Assembly: GCF_020149935.1 (NCBI RefSeq)
Contig: NZ_CP083757.1
Coordinates: forward strand, 3,435,501 to 3,499,500
Source of the DNA: Marinilongibacter aquaticus
GTDB lineage: Bacteria > Bacteroidota > Bacteroidia > Cytophagales > Spirosomataceae
Direction: 5' to 3'
Length of the DNA stretch: 64,000 nucleotides
The notes below the pieces were generated by a model. That model was not told where the DNA came from, ran no database searches, and worked only from the letters and a program-made list of their open reading frames with translations. Positions within the stretch are counted from its first letter, which is position 1. Each line of letters begins with the position of its first letter. Position numbers and translations under genes: made by a program. This document shows positions 8,603 through 16,787 of this stretch, one piece after another.

Positions 8603-9385
8603 TTATTGGTTGCCCTCTAAATTGCCTTTATATGTATAGAATGCATTGAAAATGGAAGTAGCGATATTTTCGCGGCCCTCTTCGGTGCCAAGTTTTCGGG
8701 CTTCATCGCTGTTCGAAAGGTAGCCGGTTTCGATCAAAACACTGGGCATGGTGGTTTCCCAAATCACGAGAAATCCAGCTTGTTTTACACCGCGGCTTTT
8801 GTTGCCATTTTTCGCGAATTCCTTTTCTACATGCATGGCAAAATCCATGCTTTGGTGCATAAAGGCCGATTGGAAGTTGGCCAGCATAATGTGGGCCAAT
8901 GGCGAATTGGGGTCGAATCCCTTGTAGCTCTTTTTGTAGTTGTCTTCCATCAAAATCACATTGTTCTCTCTTTTTGCCAGTTCCAGATTGGCTTCGGTTT
9001 TGTGTAAACCCATAATGTAGGTTTCCGTCCCGTAGGCACTTCGCGAACGTGCGGCATTGCAATGAATGGAAATGAAAAGGTCGGCCATGGCCTTGTTGGC
9101 GATCTCGGCCCGCTCGTGCAAAGGGATAAACACATCGGTTTTGCGGGTGTAAATTACCTCTACATCTTTAAAGGACTTTTCTATTTTTCGTCCCACACGA
9201 AGGGCAATGTCGAGGGCATAGCGTTTTTCTTTCCCATAACCCGTTCCCGGGTCTTTTCCGCCGTGTCCTGCGTCAATTACCACTTTTTTCACAATGGCCA
9301 AATCGTTTTTCTCCGACTGGCTAAACGAGAAGAAGACGCCCGAAATAAGTGCCGAGGCAATCAGTGTTTTTTTTATGGAAAGCAT
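8603..9385 (-). CDS. N-acetylmuramoyl-L-alanine amidase (Amidase_3)
   Basis: A 260-residue zinc amidase that cuts the bond between N-acetylmuramic acid and L-alanine in peptidoglycan. Residues 1-23 form a signal peptide. The Amidase_3 domain covers about residues 34-252. Zinc ligands are visible: His41 in VVIDAGHGGKDPG, Glu53 in GKEKRYALDI and His108 in FISIHCNA; the catalytic glutamate is Glu219 in SVLIETGYLSN. No LysM or SPOR domain follows. Its 5' end faces the LptD gene, so the two share a short divergent promoter region of about 100-165 bp. Role: septum or wall turnover in the periplasm. Confidence 0.93.
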   Translation of the reverse strand: MLSIKKTLIASALISGVFFSFSQSEKNDLAIVKKVVIDAGHGGKDPGTGYGKEKRYALDIALRVGRKIEKSFKDVEVIYTRKTDVFIPLHERAEIANKAMADLFISIHCNAARSRSAYGTETYIMGLHKTEANLELAKRENNVILMEDNYKKSYKGFDPNSPLAHIMLANFQSAFMHQSMDFAMHVEKEFAKNGNKSRGVKQAGFLVIWETTMPSVLIETGYLSNSDEARKLGTEEGRENIATSIFNAFYTYKGNLEGNQ

Positions 9386-9459
9386 CGTATGAACAGTTGA
9401 TTACGTTTTTTTAACGTGATAAAATCAATTACATTTCGTTATTAGGAAGCAGTTTTAGC

Positions 9460-9467
9460 TACTTTTG
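9460..9467 (+). promoter_or_regulatory. Candidate -7 promoter box of the LptD gene
   Basis: TACTTTTG matches TAnnTTTG exactly. Transcription would start near 9474, giving a leader of about 75 nt to the ATG at 9550 (or 13 nt to the TTG at 9487). The -33 region has only TTTCG rather than a clean TTG. Confidence 0.5.
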
Positions 9468-9549
9468 CATCTCAAATTTAAGCTTTTTGTTTATAAAGGA
9501 AAAGTTCGCAAATAGAGTATTCTTTTCAAAGGCCACCTTCGGACTCCGA

Positions 9550-12500
9550 ATGGTGATTTTTTTCTGCCTGTTTCTTGGCCTTTTTGGGCTGAGTGTGCCG
9601 TCTTTCGCCCAGTTCAAACGCGGCGGAGTACCCAAGCCGAAAGTGGACAATCGCGTGCAGTTGGATTCGGCTCGCACGGATACCCTGAAACCTGTGGTGC
9701 CCGATTCTCTTCGCAGTGCCGAAAGTGATTTGGAAACCACCGTGGTCTACACCGCCGATTCCATAAACATGGATATGCCCAATAAAACGATTTATTTGTT
9801 TGATCAGGCGGAAGTGACCTACGGCGATATTTCATTGAAAGCCGATTTTATTCAACTCAGTTGGGAGAAAAGCGAGGTCTACGCTTACGGAATGCCCGAT
9901 ACTACTGTAGAAGTGGGCGAGCAAGTGCGGGGCAAACCGGTATTTACGCAAGGCCAAGACGTGTACAATACCGATACAATTCGCTATAATTTCGAATCGC
10001 GAAAGGCTTTGATCAAGCGAATTATTACCGAAGAGGGTGAGGGGATAATTCACGGAGAAAAGGTAAAAAAGGATCCAAAAGATAATTTGTATTTGGTCGA
10101 TGCCAAATACACCACATGCAATATGGCCGAACCGCACTTTCACATTGCGGCAAGGAAAATCAAGCTCGTCGAGAAAAAATCGGTCATTTCGGGCCCTTTC
10201 AATTTTGTTTTGGCCGATGTGCCTTTGCCTATTGGTTTGCCTTTTGGTTTTTTCCCTGTGCCCAAAAAGAAAGAAATTGGCACCTCGGGTTTCATCATGG
10301 GTACCTACGGTGAAGAACCGAGAAACCGGGGTTTCTATTTTCGCGATTTTGGGTATTATCATGCTTTCAGTGAGTACATTGGAGCCAAAGTGTTGGCTCA
10401 AATTTATTCTCGCGGAAGTTGGGGTGTAGCTTTGCAATCGCAATATACCAAGCGGTATAAGTTCTCGGGAAATGTGAATATGCAATTCAATTTCAACAAG
10501 CCCGGCGACGAACTTTCCTTGCAAGCTCCTTCGAAAGATTTCAGTATTTCTTGGTCGCATTCCCCCCAGAATAAAAGGCCCGATCGCAGTTTTTCGGCTT
10601 CGGTAAACTTGGTGAGCAACAGTTTCAACCAAAATAACCGCAGGTTGGATGAAGTGAACCAGTACACCAACAACACCTTCGGATCGTCCATTCAATACGG
10701 AAAGAATTTCGGGAAATTGGTACGTACAAGCACCAGTTTGCGGGTCGATCAAAACGTAACCACAAAAGTACTCAACGGCAGTGCCAATTACAGCATTGGG
10801 GTGAACCAGTTCAATCCCTTTGTGCCGGAGAAGAAAAGGGTGGGCAATTGGTATGAATCTTTTCGTGTCGGGTTGAATGTGCAGGGCGGATATAAACTCA
10901 CGAATGCCACGCCTTCCCGTTCCACTTCTTATACGGATTACAATGTAGCGGGGGTTTCGAACAATCCCTTGTCCAATACAGAGCAGCAGAGAATTCTTGA
11001 ATTGCAGAATTATTTGAGCCAGCCCGGGCTTTCTTCCGAAGAGCGGAGTGTATACCAAAAAGAGCTAGACGCCCTCACGAGTCCAGTTTTGACAGACTTT
11101 CAAGCCATTCTTGATCAGGGAGAATTCACAACTTCATACAGTGTGCCCATTGCTCTTCCCAATTTCAAAATCGCCAAATTCCTGAACCTCACGCCGGGTG
11201 TTTCTTATCGCGGTGATTTGTATACCAAACAATTGAATTACAAGTTTTTAAGTCCGGCAGAAGGCAGCGAGGAGGTATTTACCAAAGGCAATGGCAAAAC
11301 GGTGACAGTTCGCAACGACGCGAGTACCGAAACCATTTCGAATTCTTACGATGAATTGGGCAATTTGCTCGTGGTTTTGCCGGATAGCAGCGGTGGGGTG
11401 GTTGTAGTCGATACGATCAATACACCGTCTTTCGCGAGCAATTATTCGTTCAATGCTGGACTGAACACGAGAATTTACGGGACTTTCCGAGGTTTTGGTA
11501 AAAAAAGCAGGCTTCAAGCCATTCGGCATACGCTCTCGCCTAGCATAAGTTGGAGTTATACTCCAGCTACTGAAAACAGCTACGTGTCGAGAGTTCAAGT
11601 GCGTGACGAGGTGGATACCACCGGGGCTTTGTCGAGTTATAAATATTTGCCCAAGTTTGTCAATGGTCCTTCTTCAGGTGGCTCGGCGGCCAGCAGTATA
11701 AGCTTCAGTTTGTCCAATCAATTGGAGGCGAAATTTCGCTCGAAATCGGATACGGCAAGCGAAGAGTTTGAAAAGGTTATGCTCTTGAATAATTTCAATA
11801 TCAGTGGAAGCTACAATTTGTTGGCAGGAAAAGATAAAACGGTAACGCAATACGCCCTTTCAAACATCAATATGAATGCGAATACCAGTCTTTTCAAGGG
11901 TTTGATCAACCTGAATGCGGGCGGAACATTCGACCCTTATGCCTACATCAGCGACCCCAGTGGCGAGGTAAGTGGCAATTTGGCGGGTATTCGTGTGCCG
12001 ATTTTCAAATGGCAAAAAGGCAAGTATTCGGGTAGCGGCGGCAATTACCTGAGCCGATTCAATGTGGCGGTGAGCACGCGTTTTTCACCGGAAACCTTCA
12101 ACAAAGGGAAGAAAACCGAGGAAGTGGACGAAGAGCAAGATCCAGCATTGGCCGCCATGCAAAAATTTGTCAAGGCCAATCCTATGGCTTATGTCGATTT
12201 CAGTGTGCCTTGGTCTTTGAATTTGTCGTACAACCTCAATTACACCAAGCAAGGTTTGTCCGATCCGCGGGTGGTGCAAGCTTTGCAGATTCGAGGAGAT
12301 TTGAGTATCACATCCAAATTGAAAGTGACCTACAGCACGGGCTGGGACTTTGTGTTCAAACGCGTGACCCTGACCAATATCGGGTTGATGCGGGAGCTGC
12401 ATTGCTGGGACATGAGTTTCAACTGGACGCCAATAGCCGGAAACAGTCGACGTTCGAGCAATTACAGCTTTGATCTTCGTGTGCGGTCTTCGCTACTTTC

Positions 12501-12552
12501 CGATCTGAAAATCAGCCGCAGAAGAGTGTATTACGACCGCGGCGGATTCTAG
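9550..12552 (+). CDS. lptD: LptD-like outer-membrane LPS assembly protein
   Basis: About 1000 residues. After a signal peptide (MVIFFCLFLGLFGLSVPSFAQ) comes an OstA/LptA-like beta-jellyroll (about residues 60-200: MDMPNKTIYLFDQAEVTYGD, KADFIQLSW, YNFESRKALI, YLVDAKYTTCN), then the long LptD barrel (GPFNFVLADVPLPIGLPFGFFP is the conserved plug-like signature). It ends in FDLRVRSSLLSDLKISRRRVYYDRGGF. This is the large Bacteroidota type of LptD that inserts lipopolysaccharide at the cell surface. Start: ATG at 9550 is preferred; a TTG at 9487 in frame would add 21 residues with positive charges before the hydrophobic core and cannot be excluded. Confidence 0.9.
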   Translation: MVIFFCLFLGLFGLSVPSFAQFKRGGVPKPKVDNRVQLDSARTDTLKPVVPDSLRSAESDLETTVVYTADSINMDMPNKTIYLFDQAEVTYGDISLKADFIQLSWEKSEVYAYGMPDTTVEVGEQVRGKPVFTQGQDVYNTDTIRYNFESRKALIKRIITEEGEGIIHGEKVKKDPKDNLYLVDAKYTTCNMAEPHFHIAARKIKLVEKKSVISGPFNFVLADVPLPIGLPFGFFPVPKKKEIGTSGFIMGTYGEEPRNRGFYFRDFGYYHAFSEYIGAKVLAQIYSRGSWGVALQSQYTKRYKFSGNVNMQFNFNKPGDELSLQAPSKDFSISWSHSPQNKRPDRSFSASVNLVSNSFNQNNRRLDEVNQYTNNTFGSSIQYGKNFGKLVRTSTSLRVDQNVTTKVLNGSANYSIGVNQFNPFVPEKKRVGNWYESFRVGLNVQGGYKLTNATPSRSTSYTDYNVAGVSNNPLSNTEQQRILELQNYLSQPGLSSEERSVYQKELDALTSPVLTDFQAILDQGEFTTSYSVPIALPNFKIAKFLNLTPGVSYRGDLYTKQLNYKFLSPAEGSEEVFTKGNGKTVTVRNDASTETISNSYDELGNLLVVLPDSSGGVVVVDTINTPSFASNYSFNAGLNTRIYGTFRGFGKKSRLQAIRHTLSPSISWSYTPATENSYVSRVQVRDEVDTTGALSSYKYLPKFVNGPSSGGSAASSISFSLSNQLEAKFRSKSDTASEEFEKVMLLNNFNISGSYNLLAGKDKTVTQYALSNINMNANTSLFKGLINLNAGGTFDPYAYISDPSGEVSGNLAGIRVPIFKWQKGKYSGSGGNYLSRFNVAVSTRFSPETFNKGKKTEEVDEEQDPALAAMQKFVKANPMAYVDFSVPWSLNLSYNLNYTKQGLSDPRVVQALQIRGDLSITSKLKVTYSTGWDFVFKRVTLTNIGLMRELHCWDMSFNWTPIAGNSRRSSNYSFDLRVRSSLLSDLKISRRRVYYDRGGF

Positions 12553-12615
12553 AAAGTCATAAAATATCGCTGAAAAATTGGAGCTTTTTTTCGAAAGGCC
12601 CCTTTCTTTAAGTCA

Positions 12616-13530
12616 TTAAAGGGCGAAACTCGCCAAACTTACAAATCCTTGCACGCGACTTTTGATCTCTTCTGAGCTCAAGTTTTGGATGCGTACAGTT
12701 CCGAATTTTTCTACGCAAAAAGAAGCCATAGCCGAACCGTAGATCACGGCTCTTTTGAGGTTTTCAAAAGAAGTATCATTGGTTTGGGCCAAGTGCCCGA
12801 TAAAACCACCCGCAAAAGTATCGCCAGCTCCAGTAGGATCAAACACTTCCTCAAGAGGAAGTGCGGGGCAGAAGAAGATTTCATCGCCTTGAAAAAGCAA
12901 GGCTCCATGTTCTCCCTTTTTGATAATCAATGTTTTAGGACCCATGCCCAGAATTGTTTTTGCTGCTTTACGCAATGAATATTCTCCGGTCAATTGTCGG
13001 GCTTCTGAGTCGTTGATGGTGATGCAATCTACCTTGGCAATGACCGCTTTCAGGGCGTCCATGGCGATGTCCATCCACAAGTTCATGGTGTCGAGCATCA
13101 CGAATTTGGGTCGATTTGTGAACTTTTCGAGTGTGGCCATTTGCACTTCGGGTACCATATTCCCCAACATGAGGAATTGACAATCTTGATATTCCTCAGG
13201 TATTTTCGGTTCGTAGCCGTCCAAAACGTTCAATTGGGTCTCGAGGGTGTCACGGCTGTTCATATCATTGTGATACCGACCGTGCCAGAAAAAGGTTTTG
13301 CCGTTTGCGTCGATTTCCAGGCCTTTGGTGTCGATGTCGTGATCCTGAAAAACTTGGATCATCTCCTGTGGGAAATCATTTCCTACAATGCCTACAAGGT
13401 TGTTTTTCTTTGTGAAATACGACGCAGCAAGGGCAATATAAGAAGCGGCCCCGCCTATTATTTTGTCTGTTTTCCCGAAAGGTGTTTCGATTTTGTCGAA
13501 GGCTACGGAGCCCACAGTGAGCAAACTCAT
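12616..13530 (-). CDS. PfkB-family sugar/nucleoside kinase
   Basis: A 304-residue ribokinase-like kinase. The N-terminal substrate-binding glycine pair is at residues 26-27 (KIIGGAASYIALA); the C-terminal signature DPTGAGDTFAGGF is at 231-243, with the catalytic base Asp237. The middle part NDSEARQLTG (173-182) and TLIIKKGEHGALLF (200-213) are also typical. The substrate is not evident: the family includes ribokinase, fructokinase, adenosine kinase and tagatose-6-phosphate kinase. It is a single-gene unit, convergent with LptD. The -7-like box at 13547-13554 lies just upstream. Confidence 0.9.
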   Translation of the reverse strand: MSLLTVGSVAFDKIETPFGKTDKIIGGAASYIALAASYFTKKNNLVGIVGNDFPQEMIQVFQDHDIDTKGLEIDANGKTFFWHGRYHNDMNSRDTLETQLNVLDGYEPKIPEEYQDCQFLMLGNMVPEVQMATLEKFTNRPKFVMLDTMNLWMDIAMDALKAVIAKVDCITINDSEARQLTGEYSLRKAAKTILGMGPKTLIIKKGEHGALLFQGDEIFFCPALPLEEVFDPTGAGDTFAGGFIGHLAQTNDTSFENLKRAVIYGSAMASFCVEKFGTVRIQNLSSEEIKSRVQGFVSLASFAL

Positions 13531-13546
13531 GAATTTTGTTTTTTTG

Positions 13547-13554
13547 CAAAAATA
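13547..13554 (-). promoter_or_regulatory. Candidate -7 promoter box of the PfkB kinase gene
   Basis: Read on the minus strand the sequence is TATTTTTG, an exact TAnnTTTG match, 17 bp upstream of the start codon. No clear TTG -33 element is seen. Confidence 0.4.
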
Positions 13555-13741
13555 GGATTTAAATCGGAACAGAGGGGAAAAGATAGGCCGGCTTTTGGAA
13601 TGACTTTTTATTCCTGAAATATTGAGTGCCTAATAATTGTTGCTAAACAAAAAAATAGATATTTGTAAAGCAATAGTGTTTTTGTATGGTACTTTATTGT
13701 ATTTTTACTCACTCAAAAACAAATCAAGAAAACATTTTCAA

Positions 13742-15253
13742 ATGAAGAAGTATTTATTTCTTATCGGTGTTGTTTTAACCACCCTTTCATTTGGCACAAC
13801 TTCACAAGCTCAGGGTCCGGTTCCTTGCGTGGGTCAACTCAATGAGTTCTTTCATGAAGAAGTGACCAAGGCTATGCCACCCAATGCAAAGCCCAAAGTA
13901 TTGAAAAGGCTGGGATCTAATCCACAATTTGGTCGTATCCGCAAGCACTCTGCCGCATCGGCTTATGCTCACTTGAAAAGCGTAAAAAGAAGAAGCAGAA
14001 GAAAAGGTGCTGAACTTGACAGATTAATGAGAGCCTTGGGTTATACAGGAGTAGATGATCCAGAGTTTTCAGCAGCCAATATCGAGCCCGTGATTGTTCC
14101 AGCCGGTTCTTCGGGCTGGATGGGTTCTGGAAGCACAAAATATTTCAAAGCCGAATTTGGTAAAGACTTCGAAGGGTTCAAGATCATGGTAAAAGATGGC
14201 CCTTGTTTTGTATACATCATGAAAACTTGCGGTAACATTTTCTATGTTGATCCTCCCGCTTGTGATGAAGAATATCCTTGTCCTGATTGTATCAATGCCT
14301 CATCATTCAAAGGCAAAGTAAATCCATTCTGTAATTGTACGCCTTGTCCAGAATGTCAAAATACGGTAGATCAAACTTTGAGCTTCAACGCCAACGGCAG
14401 CATCACCAGCGGTGATATTGTGAAAGGTGAAAAAGAAGTGAACTTGGTTGCTTCTTACGGTGGCGAAAGCGTGTGCATGGGTTCAATTAACGTGCCTTTG
14501 TCTGTCACTTACGAATACACAGCTACAGGAAACGCCTCGGCTTCAGAAACTGTGAAAGTGGACAATCAGGAGGGCAATGCAAAAACCAGCGTGAGCTTGG
14601 ATGTACCTGTAGATTTGAAATTGGCGGTAGAGCAAAATCAAATGGATTTTGGCGACAACGGAGCCATCAATTTGAATGTAACAGAAAAGAGATTTAAGGT
14701 ATTGAAGAAATTCTATACGGCTTGCCCAAGCGATATGAGCAGCACTTCAATGGATGCTTTGATGGCGAGTGAGGTTATGGCCGAAGAGATGGAAGCTGCC
14801 GCTGAAGATGGAAACGGTTTGGCTGGTATGAAAACGCAAACAATCACATTCGCAGGCAAAGGTGAGGTGTCAGAGGTGTCGAGCAAAGCTCACACGCCAA
14901 ATGTGACTGTCATCGCCCATTCGACTAAAACAGGTAAACTGATCAACGGAGAGTCTGCTGAGCGTTACTTGTGCTTGGGAACTTATCCAGTTTCAGGAAA
15001 ATCAGAATTGCTTTATCGTCTTTTGGGAAGCAGCATGGTACAACAAGCTGTTGAGGTGTGCGACGCTGATGGTGATGAGCCTGCGGCCAAAACGGTGAAT
15101 GCTCCGATCGACATGTCGGCTGACTTTACTAAACAAGAAATGCATGTAGGTCAGGATGATCGCGTGTACATCGAAATCACAGAAAAGCAATACAAGAAAT
15201 TGGCAAAACGTTTCTCACGTTGCTGCTCGAATGGAGACACTTCTTGTTTCTAA
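13742..15253 (+). CDS. Unrecognised Cys-rich secreted protein with internal repeat
   Basis: 503 residues; ATG at 13742 chosen because it begins a clear signal peptide (MKKYLFLIGVVLTTLSFGTTSQAQ). I do not recognise the family. Visible parts: a basic patch near residues 80-90 (KSVKRRSRRKGAELDR); a Cys-rich segment around residues 155-205 with CX5CX2C and CX1CX2CX2C spacings, likely disulfides or metal; then beta-rich repeats. Two stretches are alike: about 286-331 (VPVDLKLAVEQNQMDFG ... VTEKRFKVLKKFYTAC) and about 453-498 (APIDMSADFTKQEMHVG ... ITEKQYKKLAKRFSRC), an internal duplication. Exported, possibly surface-bound. It is a single-gene unit ended by a strong terminator. Confidence 0.75.
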   Translation: MKKYLFLIGVVLTTLSFGTTSQAQGPVPCVGQLNEFFHEEVTKAMPPNAKPKVLKRLGSNPQFGRIRKHSAASAYAHLKSVKRRSRRKGAELDRLMRALGYTGVDDPEFSAANIEPVIVPAGSSGWMGSGSTKYFKAEFGKDFEGFKIMVKDGPCFVYIMKTCGNIFYVDPPACDEEYPCPDCINASSFKGKVNPFCNCTPCPECQNTVDQTLSFNANGSITSGDIVKGEKEVNLVASYGGESVCMGSINVPLSVTYEYTATGNASASETVKVDNQEGNAKTSVSLDVPVDLKLAVEQNQMDFGDNGAINLNVTEKRFKVLKKFYTACPSDMSSTSMDALMASEVMAEEMEAAAEDGNGLAGMKTQTITFAGKGEVSEVSSKAHTPNVTVIAHSTKTGKLINGESAERYLCLGTYPVSGKSELLYRLLGSSMVQQAVEVCDADGDEPAAKTVNAPIDMSADFTKQEMHVGQDDRVYIEITEKQYKKLAKRFSRCCSNGDTSCF

Positions 15254-15285
15254 GATATTATAGTGGCCGAGCGTATTCGGCAAAA

Positions 15286-15321
15286 AGAAAAAGCAGGACA
15301 CGAAAGTGTCCTGCTTTTTTT
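15286..15321. terminator. Bidirectional rho-independent terminator
   Basis: A stem AAAAGCAGGACAC / GTGTCCTGCTTTT (14 pairs including A-T ends) is closed by the GNRA tetraloop GAAA at 15302-15305 and followed by a T run on the plus strand. On the minus strand the hairpin is followed by CTTTTTG, so it can also end argH transcription. It sits between two convergent genes. Confidence 0.9.
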
Positions 15322-15343
15322 ATGGAATAGAGTAAAAAGACTT

Positions 15344-16687
15344 TTAAGTCCGGCTCAATAGAGCCTTGAATGCTTCGTCGATTTTATCGAAGGGGAACGA
15401 GCTGTAAATGCTTTCGAATCGACTTTTGATTTCCTCGTTCATCAGGTTGCCTATACTGCCTTCCAAGCTGTGGTCCAAATCACGTAATGGCTCAAAATTG
15501 CCTGCGATAATTTCTTCACCAATGCGTTTGTACGCGTCTCTAAAGGGTACGCCTTGCGTAACCATCGCATTTACATTTTCTACACTGAAGAGAAGGTCGT
15601 ATTTTTTGTCGTTCAGCAAGTCTTTTTTTGCTTTCATGTTTTGTGTCATGAAAACCACCATTTCAAGGCATTCTTCAAAATTGTCGAGAGCAGGCAAGGT
15701 GATCTCTTTCAAAAGCTGAAGGTCTCTATGGTATCCACTGGGGAGGTTTGTCAGCAGGGAGGAAAGTTCCATATGGGCTACTTTCAAAATATTGGCCCGA
15801 CCGCGAAGTATCTCGGCGATATCTGGATTCTTCTTATGGGGCATAATGCTGCTTCCCGTGGTCATTTCGGTGGGCAAATCAATAAAGCCAAAATTCTGGC
15901 TGTTGTACAAGCACACATCCATGGCAAACTTTCCAATGGTATTGGCCAAATGGCTAAGAGCCGAAAGAACGGCATATTCGGTTTTGCCTCGGGTCATCTG
16001 AGCATACACTACATTGGTGTTCATGCCGTCGAAGCCCAACAAGGCCGTAGTGAGTTTACGTTCCAGAGGAAAAGAAGAGCCGTAGCCTGCCCCGCTACCC
16101 AGAGGGTTTCGGTTCACATTGTCAAAGGCTGCTTTTAAGTTCACCAGATCATCGCCAAGGCTTTCGGCATAGGCCGCAAACCAAAGTCCGAAAGATGAGG
16201 GCATGGCAATTTGCAAATGCGTATAACCGGGCAAAAGGTCATTTTTATGCAGTTCGCTTTTTTCCATCAAGGCTTCGAACCACTGTTTCATCAAGGCAGA
16301 GATACGCTGAATGCGGTAACGCAAATACATCTTCATGTCGACCAAAACTTGGTCATTTCGCGAGCGGCCACTGTGGATTTTCTTGCCTACATCGCCCAAT
16401 TCCTCTGTCAGAATGAATTCCACTTGCGAGTGTACATCTTCTACGTGCTCATCAATCTCGAATTCGCCCGCCTCGATTTTTGCAAAAATGCGTTTGCTGG
16501 CCTGTAGCAGTTGTGTGAGTTCGGCTGATGACAGCAAGCCTACCTTTTCCAACATGATGGCGTGAGCCATTGAGCCCAGTACATCAAAGGGGGCGAGCAG
16601 GACATCCAGCTCGCGATCTTTGCCTACGGTAAATTTAATGATGTTCTGCAAGGTGGCCCCTGCATTGTCCTTTTGCCACAGTTTCAC
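15344..16687 (-). CDS. argH: Argininosuccinate lyase
   Basis: 447 residues; splits argininosuccinate into arginine and fumarate, the last step of arginine synthesis. Family signatures are all present: HSGRSRND at 105-112, YTHLQ at 155-159 (catalytic histidine region) and the fumarase/lyase signature GSSIMPHKKNP at 278-288, whose Ser280 is on the catalytic loop. The start codon is GTG at 16687; it gives MKLWQKD, the usual beginning of this enzyme, and no ATG is available upstream in frame. Other arg genes are not in the window. The M14 peptidase gene lies 100 bp upstream on the same strand. Confidence 0.96.
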   Translation of the reverse strand: MKLWQKDNAGATLQNIIKFTVGKDRELDVLLAPFDVLGSMAHAIMLEKVGLLSSAELTQLLQASKRIFAKIEAGEFEIDEHVEDVHSQVEFILTEELGDVGKKIHSGRSRNDQVLVDMKMYLRYRIQRISALMKQWFEALMEKSELHKNDLLPGYTHLQIAMPSSFGLWFAAYAESLGDDLVNLKAAFDNVNRNPLGSGAGYGSSFPLERKLTTALLGFDGMNTNVVYAQMTRGKTEYAVLSALSHLANTIGKFAMDVCLYNSQNFGFIDLPTEMTTGSSIMPHKKNPDIAEILRGRANILKVAHMELSSLLTNLPSGYHRDLQLLKEITLPALDNFEECLEMVVFMTQNMKAKKDLLNDKKYDLLFSVENVNAMVTQGVPFRDAYKRIGEEIIAGNFEPLRDLDHSLEGSIGNLMNEEIKSRFESIYSSFPFDKIDEAFKALLSRT

Positions 16688-16787
16688 TTTGTCTTCTCTT
16701 TTTTTGGCCTCGAATTTAGGGAAAATCTTAGTTTATGTTGCTATGCACAGCTTCCTTCCTTGGCTGAGTATTTAATTTGAAAGTGTA

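Noticed and set aside
9832-11058. 408-codon minus-strand open frame inside lptD
   Set aside because: Antisense to a well-supported LptD gene; composition and lack of domains indicate a shadow.
12553-12615. GAAAGG-CC-CCTTTC hairpin between lptD and the PfkB gene as terminator
   Set aside because: Short stem with a two-base centre and no proper T run after it on either strand; too weak to call.
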